From: Bacteroides intestinalis DSM 17393
GTDB taxonomy: Bacteria > Bacteroidota > Bacteroidia > Bacteroidales > Bacteroidaceae
Assembly: GCF_000172175.1 (NCBI RefSeq)
Contig: NZ_ABJL02000008.1
Coordinates: forward strand, 1,736,001 to 1,800,000
Reading direction: 5' to 3'
Length of the DNA stretch: 64,000 nucleotides
The notes under the pieces were generated by a model, which saw nothing but the letters and a program-made list of their open reading frames with translations, ran no database searches and was not told where the DNA came from. The position numbers and the translations under genes were made by a program. Positions 17,892 to 26,813 of this stretch are shown one piece after another. How positions within the stretch are numbered: the stretch's first letter is position 1; each line of letters begins with the position of its first letter.

Positions 17892-19310
17892 GTGTATAAT
17901 GTAAGTTCAAAACAGGCAGAAGAGTTCATCGATCACCCGGAGATACTGGATACGCTGGACTATGCCCGTACCAATAAAGACAACCGTGCCCTCATTGAGA
18001 GTCTGCTCGAAAAGGCAGCCTCATGCAAAGGTTTGTCCCATCGTGAAGCCGCTCTACTGTTAGAATGCAACCAGCCCGACCTGACGGAACGCATCTTCCA
18101 TCTGGCACGGGAAATTAAGCAAAAACTATATGGCAACCGCATCGTAATGTTCGCCCCGTTATACCTTTCCAATTATTGTGTGAACGGATGCGTTTACTGC
18201 CCCTATCATGCAAAGAACCGCACTATCGCTCGCAAGAAATTATCACAAGAAGAAATACGCCGGGAAGTGATTACCTTGCAGGATATGGGACACAAACGTC
18301 TGGCACTGGAAGCCGGCGAAGACCCGCTACGCAACCCCATCGATTATATTCTGGAATCTATTCAGACCATCTATGGTATTCATCATAAGAATGGTGCTAT
18401 CCGGCGGGTAAACGTGAATATTGCCGCTACAACGGTAGAGAACTATCGTCGGCTGAGAGATGCAGGTATCGGTACTTACATTCTTTTCCAGGAAACCTAT
18501 CACAAGGGGAATTACGAGACCCTGCACCCCACAGGTCCTAAAAGCAAGTATTCCTATCACACCGAAGCTATGGACCGTGCCATGGAAGGTGGTATCGACG
18601 ATGTAGGTATAGGTGTATTATTCGGGTTGAATACCTATCGATACGATTTCGTAGGATTATTGATGCATGCCGAACATCTGGAAGCTGCATTCGGTGTCGG
18701 ACCGCATACGATCAGTGTACCCCGTATCTGCCCAGCGGATGATATTGAAACAAAAGATTTCCCCAATGCCATTTCTGATGAAATGTTCTGCCGCCTCGTT
18801 GCGGTAATCCGCATTGCAGTGCCTTACACCGGAATGATCATTTCCACCCGTGAATCGGAAGCTGTACGACGTAAGGTATTGGAATTAGGTATTTCACAAA
18901 TCAGTGGCGGTTCACGCACCAGCGTAGGCGGATATGCCGTACCAGAAACGAAAGAAGAGAACTCGGCCCAATTCGATATCAGCGACCGCCGCACACTGGA
19001 TGAAGTAGTAAACTGGCTGCTCGATCTGGGACATATCCCCAGTTTCTGTACGGCTTGTTATCGTGAAGGTCGGACGGGTGACCGTTTCATGTCTCTTGTC
19101 AAGCGGGGACAGATAGCAAATTGCTGTCAGCCCAATGCCTTGATGACTCTGAAAGAATATCTGGAAGATTACGCTTCACCCGAAACCCGGGAGAAAGGTA
19201 TCCGCCTCATTCATGAAGAGATGGAACGCATCCCGAATCCGAAAATCCGGGAAATAGCTCTGCGAAACCTGCATGAGATAGAGGAAGGGAAAAGAGATTT
19301 CAGATTTTAA
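17892..19310 (+). CDS. hydG: [FeFe]-hydrogenase H-cluster maturase HydG (tyrosine lyase)
   Basis: The product is 472 aa, the usual HydG length. The radical SAM motif CVNGCVYCPYHAKN is near residue 97. The C-terminal auxiliary cluster motif CTACYREGRTGDRFM near residue 387 is specific to HydG, which splits tyrosine into CO and cyanide for the H-cluster. The best start is GTG at 17892 (GTG TAT AAT GTA); the ATG at 17899 is out of frame. Just upstream, TAATCACT occurs three times in 27 nt, overlapping the hydE stop region. It sits between hydE and hydF in one operon. Confidence 0.93.
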   Translation: MYNVSSKQAEEFIDHPEILDTLDYARTNKDNRALIESLLEKAASCKGLSHREAALLLECNQPDLTERIFHLAREIKQKLYGNRIVMFAPLYLSNYCVNGCVYCPYHAKNRTIARKKLSQEEIRREVITLQDMGHKRLALEAGEDPLRNPIDYILESIQTIYGIHHKNGAIRRVNVNIAATTVENYRRLRDAGIGTYILFQETYHKGNYETLHPTGPKSKYSYHTEAMDRAMEGGIDDVGIGVLFGLNTYRYDFVGLLMHAEHLEAAFGVGPHTISVPRICPADDIETKDFPNAISDEMFCRLVAVIRIAVPYTGMIISTRESEAVRRKVLELGISQISGGSRTSVGGYAVPETKEENSAQFDISDRRTLDEVVNWLLDLGHIPSFCTACYREGRTGDRFMSLVKRGQIANCCQPNALMTLKEYLEDYASPETREKGIRLIHEEMERIPNPKIREIALRNLHEIEEGKRDFRF

Positions 19311-19351
19311 GAAGAAAATGATAATTTATTAACCCCTTAATATTGAGACTA

Positions 19352-20533
19352 ATGAATCAGACTCCTAATGCAAACCGCCTGCACATCGCCCTCTTCGGAC
19401 GGCGAAACAGTGGAAAATCCAGCCTTGTCAATGCCTTGACAGGGCAAGATACCGTTATAGTCTCCCCCACTCCCGGCACTACTACTGATCCTGTGACAAA
19501 AGCAATGGAAATTCATCCACTCGGTCCGTGTCTGCTTATTGACACTCCGGGCTTCGATGACGAAGGCGAGCTGGGAGAAATGCGCGTAGAATGCACCTTG
19601 AAAATAATCGGAAAAACCGATATCGCCCTGTTGCTTTGTGAAACCGGAGACGCACAGGAACAGGAATGGCTTCAACGATTGAAGGAACGAGGCATCCCTG
19701 TCATATTGCTTCTGAACAAAGCTGACGCACGCCCCAATACGACAGAGCTGGCAGAACAGATAAAAGCAAGTTGCGGACAGCCTCCCATCATCATCAGTGC
19801 CAAAGACGGCACAGGTATCGAAGCCATCCACCGCGCCATTCTGGAAAAGTTACCTGCCGATTTCGGAGAACAAACCATCACCGGGAACCTCGTAGCAGAA
19901 GGTGATGTAGTAGTGTTAGTCATGCCCCAGGACCTTCAGGCACCTAAAGGACGACTTATCCTTCCCCAAGTACAGACAATCCGCGAACTTCTGGACAAGA
20001 AATGCCTGATCATGAGTTGTACCACAGATAAGCTGAAAGACACATTGTGCGCACTTGCTAATCCCCCCAAATTAATTATCACAGATTCGCAAGTATTCCA
20101 CACCGTATACGAACAAAAACCGGCTGAAAGCCGGCTCACTTCTTTCTCCGTGCTCTTTGCCGGATACAAGGGAGATATACACTATTGTGTAGAAAGTGCA
20201 TTCGCCATCGACCGACTAACGGAACAATCCCGCGTATTGATAGCCGAGGCCTGTACCCATGCTCCACTGACAGAAGATATAGGCAGAGTAAAAATCCCCC
20301 ACCTGCTGCGTAAGCGAACAGGTGAAGGATTGCAGATAGATATTGTCTCCGGAAATGATTTTCCAGAAGATTTATCCCCATACAATTTGATTATCCACTG
20401 TGGCGCCTGTATGTTCAATAGAAAGTATGTACTGAGTCGCATTGAACAGGCACGGATGCAAAAAGTTCCCATGACAAATTATGGGGTAGCAATTGCCTAC
20501 ATCAGTGGAATACTAGACAAAATAGAAAAATAA
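19352..20533 (+). CDS. hydF: [FeFe]-hydrogenase H-cluster maturation GTPase HydF
   Basis: The start is the ATG at 19352 (MNQTPNANRLHIALFG); a TTG three codons earlier is in frame but less likely. The product has 393 residues. The GTPase domain shows GRRNSGKSSLVNAL (G1), DTPGFDDEGE (G3) and LLNKADA (G4). The C-terminal scaffold domain contains the cluster ligands in IIHCGACMFNRKY. HydF carries the diiron precursor and delivers it to the apo-hydrogenase. The gene ends 9 nt before the convergent hydC-like gene. Confidence 0.93.
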   Translation: MNQTPNANRLHIALFGRRNSGKSSLVNALTGQDTVIVSPTPGTTTDPVTKAMEIHPLGPCLLIDTPGFDDEGELGEMRVECTLKIIGKTDIALLLCETGDAQEQEWLQRLKERGIPVILLLNKADARPNTTELAEQIKASCGQPPIIISAKDGTGIEAIHRAILEKLPADFGEQTITGNLVAEGDVVVLVMPQDLQAPKGRLILPQVQTIRELLDKKCLIMSCTTDKLKDTLCALANPPKLIITDSQVFHTVYEQKPAESRLTSFSVLFAGYKGDIHYCVESAFAIDRLTEQSRVLIAEACTHAPLTEDIGRVKIPHLLRKRTGEGLQIDIVSGNDFPEDLSPYNLIIHCGACMFNRKYVLSRIEQARMQKVPMTNYGVAIAYISGILDKIEK

Positions 20534-20542
20534 TGAGCCACT

Positions 20543-21019
20543 CTACTCCAGTTCCTCCAGCACTTTCTTCACATCCACCGCCTGAAGCCTCCCGTACACC
20601 TTCTCTCCAATCATCACTACGGGCGCCAGTCCACACGCTCCTACGCAACGCAGACAATCGAGTGAAAACTTCCCGTCCGGTGTCGTTTCTCCGACTTCGA
20701 TGCCCAGCACACGCTTGAATTCCTCAAGCAATTTCTCCGAACCACGTACGTAGCACGCCGTTCCCATACACACCGAAATAGGATGTTTACCTTTAGGAGT
20801 CATCGTAAAGAAAGTATAGAATGTTACCACACCATACACACGCGACACCGGAACATTCAGCTTTGCAGCAATCAGGCGCTGCATCTCTTCCGGCAGATAG
20901 CCGTGCAGATGCTGCGCTTCATGAAGTATATTGATAAGTTCGCCCGGCTGGTTGCCATGCTTGTCACAAATAGCACGCACTTGTTCGGCAACGTCACAGG
21001 CTAATTTGATATCTGACAT
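20543..21019 (-). CDS. hydC: NuoE-like thioredoxin-fold [2Fe-2S] subunit of trimeric hydrogenase (HydC)
   Basis: The product (158 aa) is the NuoE/HndA-type subunit: an N-terminal helical part (CDVAEQVRAICDKHGNQPGELINIL) then a thioredoxin-like [2Fe-2S] domain with ligands in ISVCMGTACYVRG and LDCLRCVGACGLAPV. It is the third gene of the hydB-hydA-hydC operon on the minus strand (20-nt gap after hydA). In characterised enzymes of this type, the subunit relays electrons between the flavoprotein and the catalytic subunit. Confidence 0.9.
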   Translation of the reverse strand: MSDIKLACDVAEQVRAICDKHGNQPGELINILHEAQHLHGYLPEEMQRLIAAKLNVPVSRVYGVVTFYTFFTMTPKGKHPISVCMGTACYVRGSEKLLEEFKRVLGIEVGETTPDGKFSLDCLRCVGACGLAPVVMIGEKVYGRLQAVDVKKVLEELE

Positions 21020-21039
21020 AGTTTCTCCGTTTTAATAAG

Positions 21040-22806
21040 TTAATCAATCGCCTTATTGAAATAATGCGTATGCAGCAACCGTTCTGCAGTCTCACTCAGC
21101 GGTTTGCCCAGATATTCCTCGTACAACGTCTTGATGTACGGATTCTCATGCGACTTGCGCAAAGGCTTCTGTGCATCTTCCCGATACAGTGCATTGGCAC
21201 GTGCATACAGCACTTCCGAGTTGCCATGATGCAACGGTTGTCCGCCACCACCGATACAGCCACCCGGACATGCCATAATCTCAATCACATGATACTCATT
21301 CCGCCCATGGCGAATATCTTCCAACAATTGACGCGCATTACCCAGACCATGAGCAATACCCACCTTCAGTTCAAAACCATCCAGATCAATCGTCGCACGG
21401 CGCACACCGGCCAGACCACGCACCTGTTCGAAGTTCACATTCTCCAATGTCCGCCCGGTATAAATCTCATAAACCGAACGCAATGCTGCTTCCATCACAC
21501 CACCGGTCGTTCCGAAGATGACACCGGCACCTGTTGAAGCTCCCATCGGATGATCAAACTCCTTATCCGTTAGTAGTGTAAAACCGACGTTAGCTCGTCT
21601 GATAAGTCGTGCCAACTCACGAGTGGAAATAGAATAATCCACATCCGGACTGCCATCTGTCTTAAATTCATTACGGTCGCACTCATACTTCTTCGCCAGA
21701 CAAGGCATAATAGATACCACTACCAGCTTTTCACGCGGAATGCCCATCTTCTCCGCCCAGAATGTCTTGGCAATGCTACCGAACATCTGCTGTGGCGAAC
21801 GTGCCGTAGAAGGTATATCAAGCATATCGGGGAAATGATGTTCAAAGAAATTCACCCATGCCGGACAACAGGAAGTCAGGATAGGCAGGCGAACAGACTT
21901 ATCTCCATTCATATAACGCGTCAGGCGATTCAATATCTCGGCACCTTCTTCCATGATGGTAAGGTCGGCGGCAAAGTCTGTATCAAATACATAATCAAAA
22001 CCCAATTCACGAAGGGCGTACACCATCTTTCCCGTTACCAATGTCCCTGCAGGCAGCCCGAATTCTTCTCCCAGAGCCGCACGAACGGCCGGAGCTGTCT
22101 GTACAATGACTACCTTATCCGGATTTTCCAAATCCAGCAACAGGCGGTTGGTATGATCGCGTTCCGTCAATGCCCCTACCGGACAAACAGCTACACATTG
22201 TCCGCAATAAGTACATTCACTGTCACTCATCATCTTATCGAAAGCCGGAGCAATCGTAGTATTGAAACCACGGCGAATAGCTCCCAAGGCACCTACTGTC
22301 TGTACTTCATTGCATACACTCTCGCAACGGCGGCAGAATATACACTTATCCATATTCCGCACAATGGACGAAGTTACTTCACGCTTACGAGGCGAAAGCT
22401 CCCCACCATTATAAGGCATCCGCCGGATATTGAAACGCAGCGCCAAAGTCTGCAACTCACAGTTACCGCACTTCGGACAGGTAAGGCAATCATTCGGATG
22501 ATCCGAAAGTATCAGTTCAGCTACTACCTTGCGGGCATTCATCACGCGCAGGGTACTGGTGCGCACCACCATTCCTTCTGTACAACGGGTAGCACAGGCG
22601 GGAGCCAGATTACGACGTCCTTCCACCTCCACGACACAGATACGGCACGAAGCCGGATTATTCTTAACGCAAGTACCCTTCAAATCAATATGACAAAGGG
22701 TAGGTATATCTATACCGATTTTCCGTGCGGCTTCCAGGATAGTCGAACCTTCGGGCACGGTAATATAATGGCGGTCTATTTGCAGGGTTATTTGTTTTTC
22801 TTCCAT
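21040..22806 (-). CDS. hydA: Catalytic subunit of NAD(P)-linked trimeric [FeFe]-hydrogenase (HydA/HndD)
   Basis: The 588-residue protein begins with a NuoG-like [2Fe-2S] domain (CHIDLKGTCVKNNPASCRIC), a His-ligated cluster (HPNDCLTCPKCGNC) and two ferredoxin clusters (CIFCRRCESVC, CTYCGQCVAVC). The H-cluster domain has TSCCPAW, IMPCLAKKYECDR and MACPGGCIGGGGQP, all canonical. The C terminus carries the small-subunit-like segment. With HydB and HydC it should form a soluble complex, possibly electron-bifurcating, producing H2 from NADH and reduced ferredoxin. The start lies 20 nt after the hydB stop. Confidence 0.93.
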   Translation of the reverse strand: MEEKQITLQIDRHYITVPEGSTILEAARKIGIDIPTLCHIDLKGTCVKNNPASCRICVVEVEGRRNLAPACATRCTEGMVVRTSTLRVMNARKVVAELILSDHPNDCLTCPKCGNCELQTLALRFNIRRMPYNGGELSPRKREVTSSIVRNMDKCIFCRRCESVCNEVQTVGALGAIRRGFNTTIAPAFDKMMSDSECTYCGQCVAVCPVGALTERDHTNRLLLDLENPDKVVIVQTAPAVRAALGEEFGLPAGTLVTGKMVYALRELGFDYVFDTDFAADLTIMEEGAEILNRLTRYMNGDKSVRLPILTSCCPAWVNFFEHHFPDMLDIPSTARSPQQMFGSIAKTFWAEKMGIPREKLVVVSIMPCLAKKYECDRNEFKTDGSPDVDYSISTRELARLIRRANVGFTLLTDKEFDHPMGASTGAGVIFGTTGGVMEAALRSVYEIYTGRTLENVNFEQVRGLAGVRRATIDLDGFELKVGIAHGLGNARQLLEDIRHGRNEYHVIEIMACPGGCIGGGGQPLHHGNSEVLYARANALYREDAQKPLRKSHENPYIKTLYEEYLGKPLSETAERLLHTHYFNKAID

Positions 22807-22826
22807 TTTCTTTCAGTTTAGTTCCC

Positions 22827-24734
22827 TTAAACTACATTGATTGCTTTGAATTTACAGCGTGCCATGCACATGCCGCACTTGATGCACTTGTCCGGATTGA
22901 TGACATGCGGTTTGCGCACATCACCCAGAATGGCATCCGCCGGACAATGTTTAAAGCAAAGATGGCAACCAATGCACAATTCCGGATTAATGGTATAAGT
23001 CAGTAATGATTTGCACTGCTTCGCCCGGCAAGTTTTATCCCTCACATGCTCCACGTATTCATCATAAAAGTTATTGAGCGTAGACAGTACCGGATTGGGT
23101 GAAGTCTGTCCCAACCCGCACAAGGCAGTATCTTTTATCACCTTTCCCAATGTAGAGAGTGCATCCAGATCTTTCATCGTGCCTCGTCCTTCGGTTATCT
23201 TGTTCAGCAGTTCCAGCAGACGCTTGTTACCAATACGGCAGGGCGTACATTTTCCGCATGATTCTTCCACCGTAAAATCAAGATAGAAGCGTGACACAGA
23301 AACCATACAATCATCTTCATCCATTACAATCATACCACCGGAGCCCATCATCGAGCCTTCCGCCAGCAAGTTGTCAAAGTCAATCGGTGTGTCCAGGTGC
23401 TTTTCTGTCAGGCATCCTCCCGAAGGTCCACCCGTCTGCACAGCCTTGAATTTCTTTCCTCCCTTAATGCCACCGCCAATTTCATAAATCACCTCACGCA
23501 GTGTCGTACCCATCGGCACTTCTATCAAGCCGACATTATTAATCTTACCGGCCAGGGCAAATACTTTTGTCCCTTTCGAACGTTCCGTACCGATAGACGC
23601 GAACCATTCCACACCTTTCGTCAGAATGATAGGAATATTGGCAAGCGTCTCCACATTGTTCACATTGGTCGGCTTGCCCAGATAACCGGCTTCGGCAGGA
23701 AAAGGAGGTTTCAAAGTAGGTTCACCGCGCTTCCCTTCCATAGAGTGGATCAGGGCAGTTTCCTCACCGCATACGAATGCTCCCGCGCCGTAACGTATCT
23801 CAATATCAAAACTGAAATCCGTACCGAATATATTCTTTCCCAGCAGCCCGTATTCACGTGCCTGGGCAATAGCTATTTTCAATCTTTGTATGGCCAGCGG
23901 ATATTCTGCCCGGATATATACCAATCCTTTCGGAGAACCAATGGAATAACCGCAAACTGCCATAGCCTCAACAATGGAGTGCGGATCACCTTCCATAATG
24001 GAGCGGTCCATAAAGGCACCAGGGTCTCCTTCATCGGCATTACACACCACATATTTCATATCAGCCTGTTGCTTATGGGCAAACTCCCACTTCTTCCCTG
24101 TAGGGAAACCACCACCACCGCGTCCGCGAAGTCCGGAACGTTTTATCACGTCAATCACTTCCTCCGGCTTCTTATGGAGCAAACTATCCGCCAACGCCAT
24201 ATAGCCATCCAGAGCAATATATTCCTCAATGTTTTCGGGATCGATGAAACCACAGTTACGCAAAGCAATGCGCATCTGCTTTCGATAGAAATCCATGTGC
24301 TTGGAGTCACTAACGGTCTTCTCTGTCTTCGGATCGATGTAGAGTAGCCGTTTTATCTTCCGTCCCCCAATAATATGCTCTCTGACTACCTCGTCGGCAT
24401 CATCAGGAACCACCTGGGTATAGAAAGTATTATCAGGGATAATCTTTACGATAGGTCCCTTTTCACAAAAGCCGAAACAACCGGTAGTGATAACGTCCAC
24501 CTTGTTGGCAATATTATTTCTCTCAAGTGCTTGCTGAAGACGTTCAGCAATGATGTGGCTGTCGGATGCTTTGCAACCTGTGCCACCACAGATCAGGATT
24601 TGCAGATGCTCGGTTCCCAATGCCAACCCACAGCATTGCTCCGTAACCGCCTCGTTGCTTTCTTCGCGTAGCAAAAGCGTGCCTTCTGCCCTTTTCTTGA
24701 TAATTTTCAGATCATGGATAGTTAGTACTTTCAT
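22827..24734 (-). CDS. hydB: NuoF-like diaphorase subunit of trimeric hydrogenase (HydB/HndC)
   Basis: The start is the ATG at 24734 (MKVLTIHDLKII), just downstream of a good promoter, giving 635 residues. The N-terminal thioredoxin-like [2Fe-2S] domain has CGGTGCKASDSH and CFGFCEKGP. The NuoF core has GLRGRGGGGFPTGKKW (FMN) and AGAFVCGEETALIHS (NADH), then EESCGKCTPCRIG for a [4Fe-4S] cluster. The C terminus adds two ferredoxin clusters, CIGCHLCFKHCP and CIKCGMCMARC. It is the NAD(P)H and ferredoxin entry point of the complex and first gene of the operon. Confidence 0.93.
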   Translation of the reverse strand: MKVLTIHDLKIIKKRAEGTLLLREESNEAVTEQCCGLALGTEHLQILICGGTGCKASDSHIIAERLQQALERNNIANKVDVITTGCFGFCEKGPIVKIIPDNTFYTQVVPDDADEVVREHIIGGRKIKRLLYIDPKTEKTVSDSKHMDFYRKQMRIALRNCGFIDPENIEEYIALDGYMALADSLLHKKPEEVIDVIKRSGLRGRGGGGFPTGKKWEFAHKQQADMKYVVCNADEGDPGAFMDRSIMEGDPHSIVEAMAVCGYSIGSPKGLVYIRAEYPLAIQRLKIAIAQAREYGLLGKNIFGTDFSFDIEIRYGAGAFVCGEETALIHSMEGKRGEPTLKPPFPAEAGYLGKPTNVNNVETLANIPIILTKGVEWFASIGTERSKGTKVFALAGKINNVGLIEVPMGTTLREVIYEIGGGIKGGKKFKAVQTGGPSGGCLTEKHLDTPIDFDNLLAEGSMMGSGGMIVMDEDDCMVSVSRFYLDFTVEESCGKCTPCRIGNKRLLELLNKITEGRGTMKDLDALSTLGKVIKDTALCGLGQTSPNPVLSTLNNFYDEYVEHVRDKTCRAKQCKSLLTYTINPELCIGCHLCFKHCPADAILGDVRKPHVINPDKCIKCGMCMARCKFKAINVV

Positions 24735-24759
24735 TTTGTAATAGATTTGGGGTTGAGAA

Positions 24760-24790
24760 CAAAGATACAAAAAGTGTTGAGATTACAAAA
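24760..24790 (-). promoter_or_regulatory. Promoter of the hydB-hydA-hydC operon
   Basis: On the minus strand TTTTG (24786-24790), 18 nt, then TATCTTTG (24760-24767), a perfect -7 box, 25 nt before the hydB ATG. Confidence 0.75.
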
Positions 24791-24842
24791 GGAAAGTAAT
24801 AAAGATTATAGGAGGGAGAATTCCTCATATTGAAAAATTATA

Positions 24843-24850
24843 TATTTTTG
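24843..24850 (+). promoter_or_regulatory. -7 box (TATTTTTG) for the fimbrillin-like operon
   Basis: Perfect TAnnTTTG match, 64 nt before the ATG at 24915. No clear -33 element. Confidence 0.5.
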
Positions 24851-24914
24851 CACCCGCTTTCGGAAAAAGGTCTGAAAGAAGTATCAATATTCAATATAAC
24901 ATTTTACAAAAAAC

Positions 24915-26801
24915 ATGAATCACCCTTACAAAAAGATCATCGTTTCTGCCTTGCTCGGAACGTTGTTTTTAGGCGCCTGCTCAGACGATGCACCGTCTGA
25001 GGGAGAAGGCAAACAGCAAACTTATTCATTAGTGGTAAAAGGTATTACGACTTCCGGTTCAGACTCTTCTGAGGAGCTACGGGATGTGTCAGTTTTCCAG
25101 TTCAGCGATGGTAACCTGTACAAAACGCAACAATTGACTCCCGAATCCAATGGCCAGTCCAGCATTTCCGCACTCAACGGAGCACGGCTATACTTCCTCA
25201 CCGGAGTGACAGTTCCGGTTCAGGAAGGAAACATTACCGAAGAAGAATTCCGCAATATGACCATCGGCGAAGGACTGCACAATAATTCAGCTCCTGACTT
25301 TATGGCTGCAGTTGTTGAATTAGAAAGTAGTCCCCAAACACGCAGTAGTCAGGAAATCAACGTCGGTATGAAACGCGGTGTAGCCCGTATAGACCTGAAT
25401 ACCACAGCAGACAGCAAAACATTAATCAAAGAAGTAATCGTAGAGGATGCTCCGGCTGAAACATATCCGTTCATCGAAAACACTTCCGCATCAGATAAAA
25501 CAGTAAGTTACTTAAAGAAATTTGATCCCGCTTTCGGTGGAGAACAACAGGGAATATTCCGCATTTTCGAGAGTGCGCGTCCTGTAAATATCACCCTGCG
25601 GGGTACATACGATAAAATCCCCATCAGGCTAAAGATGCAATTACCAAATATAGAACGCAATAAAGTTTACGAACTGTCAGTACTCAATGTAGGTGCCACA
25701 GTAGAAGGAATCTTCGAAATCAAGCCTTGGGAAAAAGGCGAAACGATTATCGGGAAACCTGATACGGAGCATCGTATCCTGCTTAATGCTTCCCAATCTA
25801 AAATACCGGAAGGAGTAACAGTAGATTATGAAAATAATATAGTAGAGGTACCCGCCACAGGAGTCAGTGACATGAAACTGGCATTTGTTTCCGACACCCG
25901 GATTGACATATCAGCTACTGAAGGTACTGGCAGTGGCGTGAATCTCAGTGAAATGTCGGTATCTGAAGAAACAGAAGGCATAGTGTCGGCATTCAATGTA
26001 TCGGTGGCCGCACAAGGCAATGGCCGACTGGGCTATACAATTCTGGTACATTTAAAAAATGCTTTGCTGACCGGCTCTTATGATTATGTAGAAATTCGTG
26101 TGGCTCCGAGCGACAAGCAGATTGAAACAGTTGAAATGGGCGGTAGCATATGGATGGCGTTCAATGCACGCAGCCGGGATCTGGAAGACCAGGTATATCC
26201 TTTAGATGGTGCTACTGTTGAGAAGATGTACCATAATGGTTGGATCAGCAGTATCGGTGGTTTGTTCCAGTATGGACGAAAATATATGTATATCCCCTGG
26301 CAAGGATATAGCCCCTCAAACAATCTGGGTAACCAGACTGCCGACGCACCCTGGCAAAACGATACCCATATGCCTTGTCCGGAAGGTTACCGTGTGCCAA
26401 CCCGCAGCGAACTGAACTCTCTTCTCCCCAAAGGGCAGGAAATTCCCAGCACTTACACAGCAGGAAACGGAGAAAAAATAACCGCTACACTCCACGTTGG
26501 CGAAGGAACCTTGACTACCCCGACCGGTGTAACAGGAACGCAACACTATGTGAAATTTACTTCAGAAGATACCGGACGTTACCTTATCATCCCCTTGGCA
26601 GGCGGAAAAGGTGACAAGTCTACCACCAATAATCCTGCCTTCGGAAAAAGAGCCGTATTATGGACAAGCGAACGTAACGGCTGTCCGGGTGGTTATGCAT
26701 GGGCTTACTGGTTGCCGTTTGAAGGCAAGGAAACCACTGCCATCACCGAAAGACAATTGCAGATGGAAGCGTTCGCATCCTTACGTTGTGTAAAAAAATA
26801 A
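24915..26801 (+). CDS. Fimbrillin-like lipoprotein with C-terminal FISUMP domain
   Basis: The 628-residue protein has a lipoprotein signal (lipobox LGAC, modified Cys22). The N-terminal half resembles Bacteroidales fimbrillins: beta-strand rich, with TRSS near residue 142 as a possible Arg-type processing site and RGVARIDLNTTA after it. The C-terminal quarter (from about residue 420, IWMAFNARS, to CPEGYRVPTRSELNSLLP and LRCVKK) matches the FISUMP domain found at the end of many Bacteroidetes surface proteins. It is likely a surface or fimbrial adhesin subunit exported by the lipoprotein pathway. It precedes the Mfa2-like metallopeptidase lipoprotein by 12 nt, forming a two-gene operon. Confidence 0.75.
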   Translation: MNHPYKKIIVSALLGTLFLGACSDDAPSEGEGKQQTYSLVVKGITTSGSDSSEELRDVSVFQFSDGNLYKTQQLTPESNGQSSISALNGARLYFLTGVTVPVQEGNITEEEFRNMTIGEGLHNNSAPDFMAAVVELESSPQTRSSQEINVGMKRGVARIDLNTTADSKTLIKEVIVEDAPAETYPFIENTSASDKTVSYLKKFDPAFGGEQQGIFRIFESARPVNITLRGTYDKIPIRLKMQLPNIERNKVYELSVLNVGATVEGIFEIKPWEKGETIIGKPDTEHRILLNASQSKIPEGVTVDYENNIVEVPATGVSDMKLAFVSDTRIDISATEGTGSGVNLSEMSVSEETEGIVSAFNVSVAAQGNGRLGYTILVHLKNALLTGSYDYVEIRVAPSDKQIETVEMGGSIWMAFNARSRDLEDQVYPLDGATVEKMYHNGWISSIGGLFQYGRKYMYIPWQGYSPSNNLGNQTADAPWQNDTHMPCPEGYRVPTRSELNSLLPKGQEIPSTYTAGNGEKITATLHVGEGTLTTPTGVTGTQHYVKFTSEDTGRYLIIPLAGGKGDKSTTNNPAFGKRAVLWTSERNGCPGGYAWAYWLPFEGKETTAITERQLQMEAFASLRCVKK

Positions 26802-26807
26802 AGGAGG
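26801..26807 (+). promoter_or_regulatory. Unusually strong Shine-Dalgarno (AAGGAGG)
   Basis: AAGGAGG lies 6 nt before the ATG at 26814. Canonical Shine-Dalgarno sites are rare in Bacteroides, and no other start in this window shows one as clear. Confidence 0.7.
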
Positions 26808-26813
26808 AATTCT

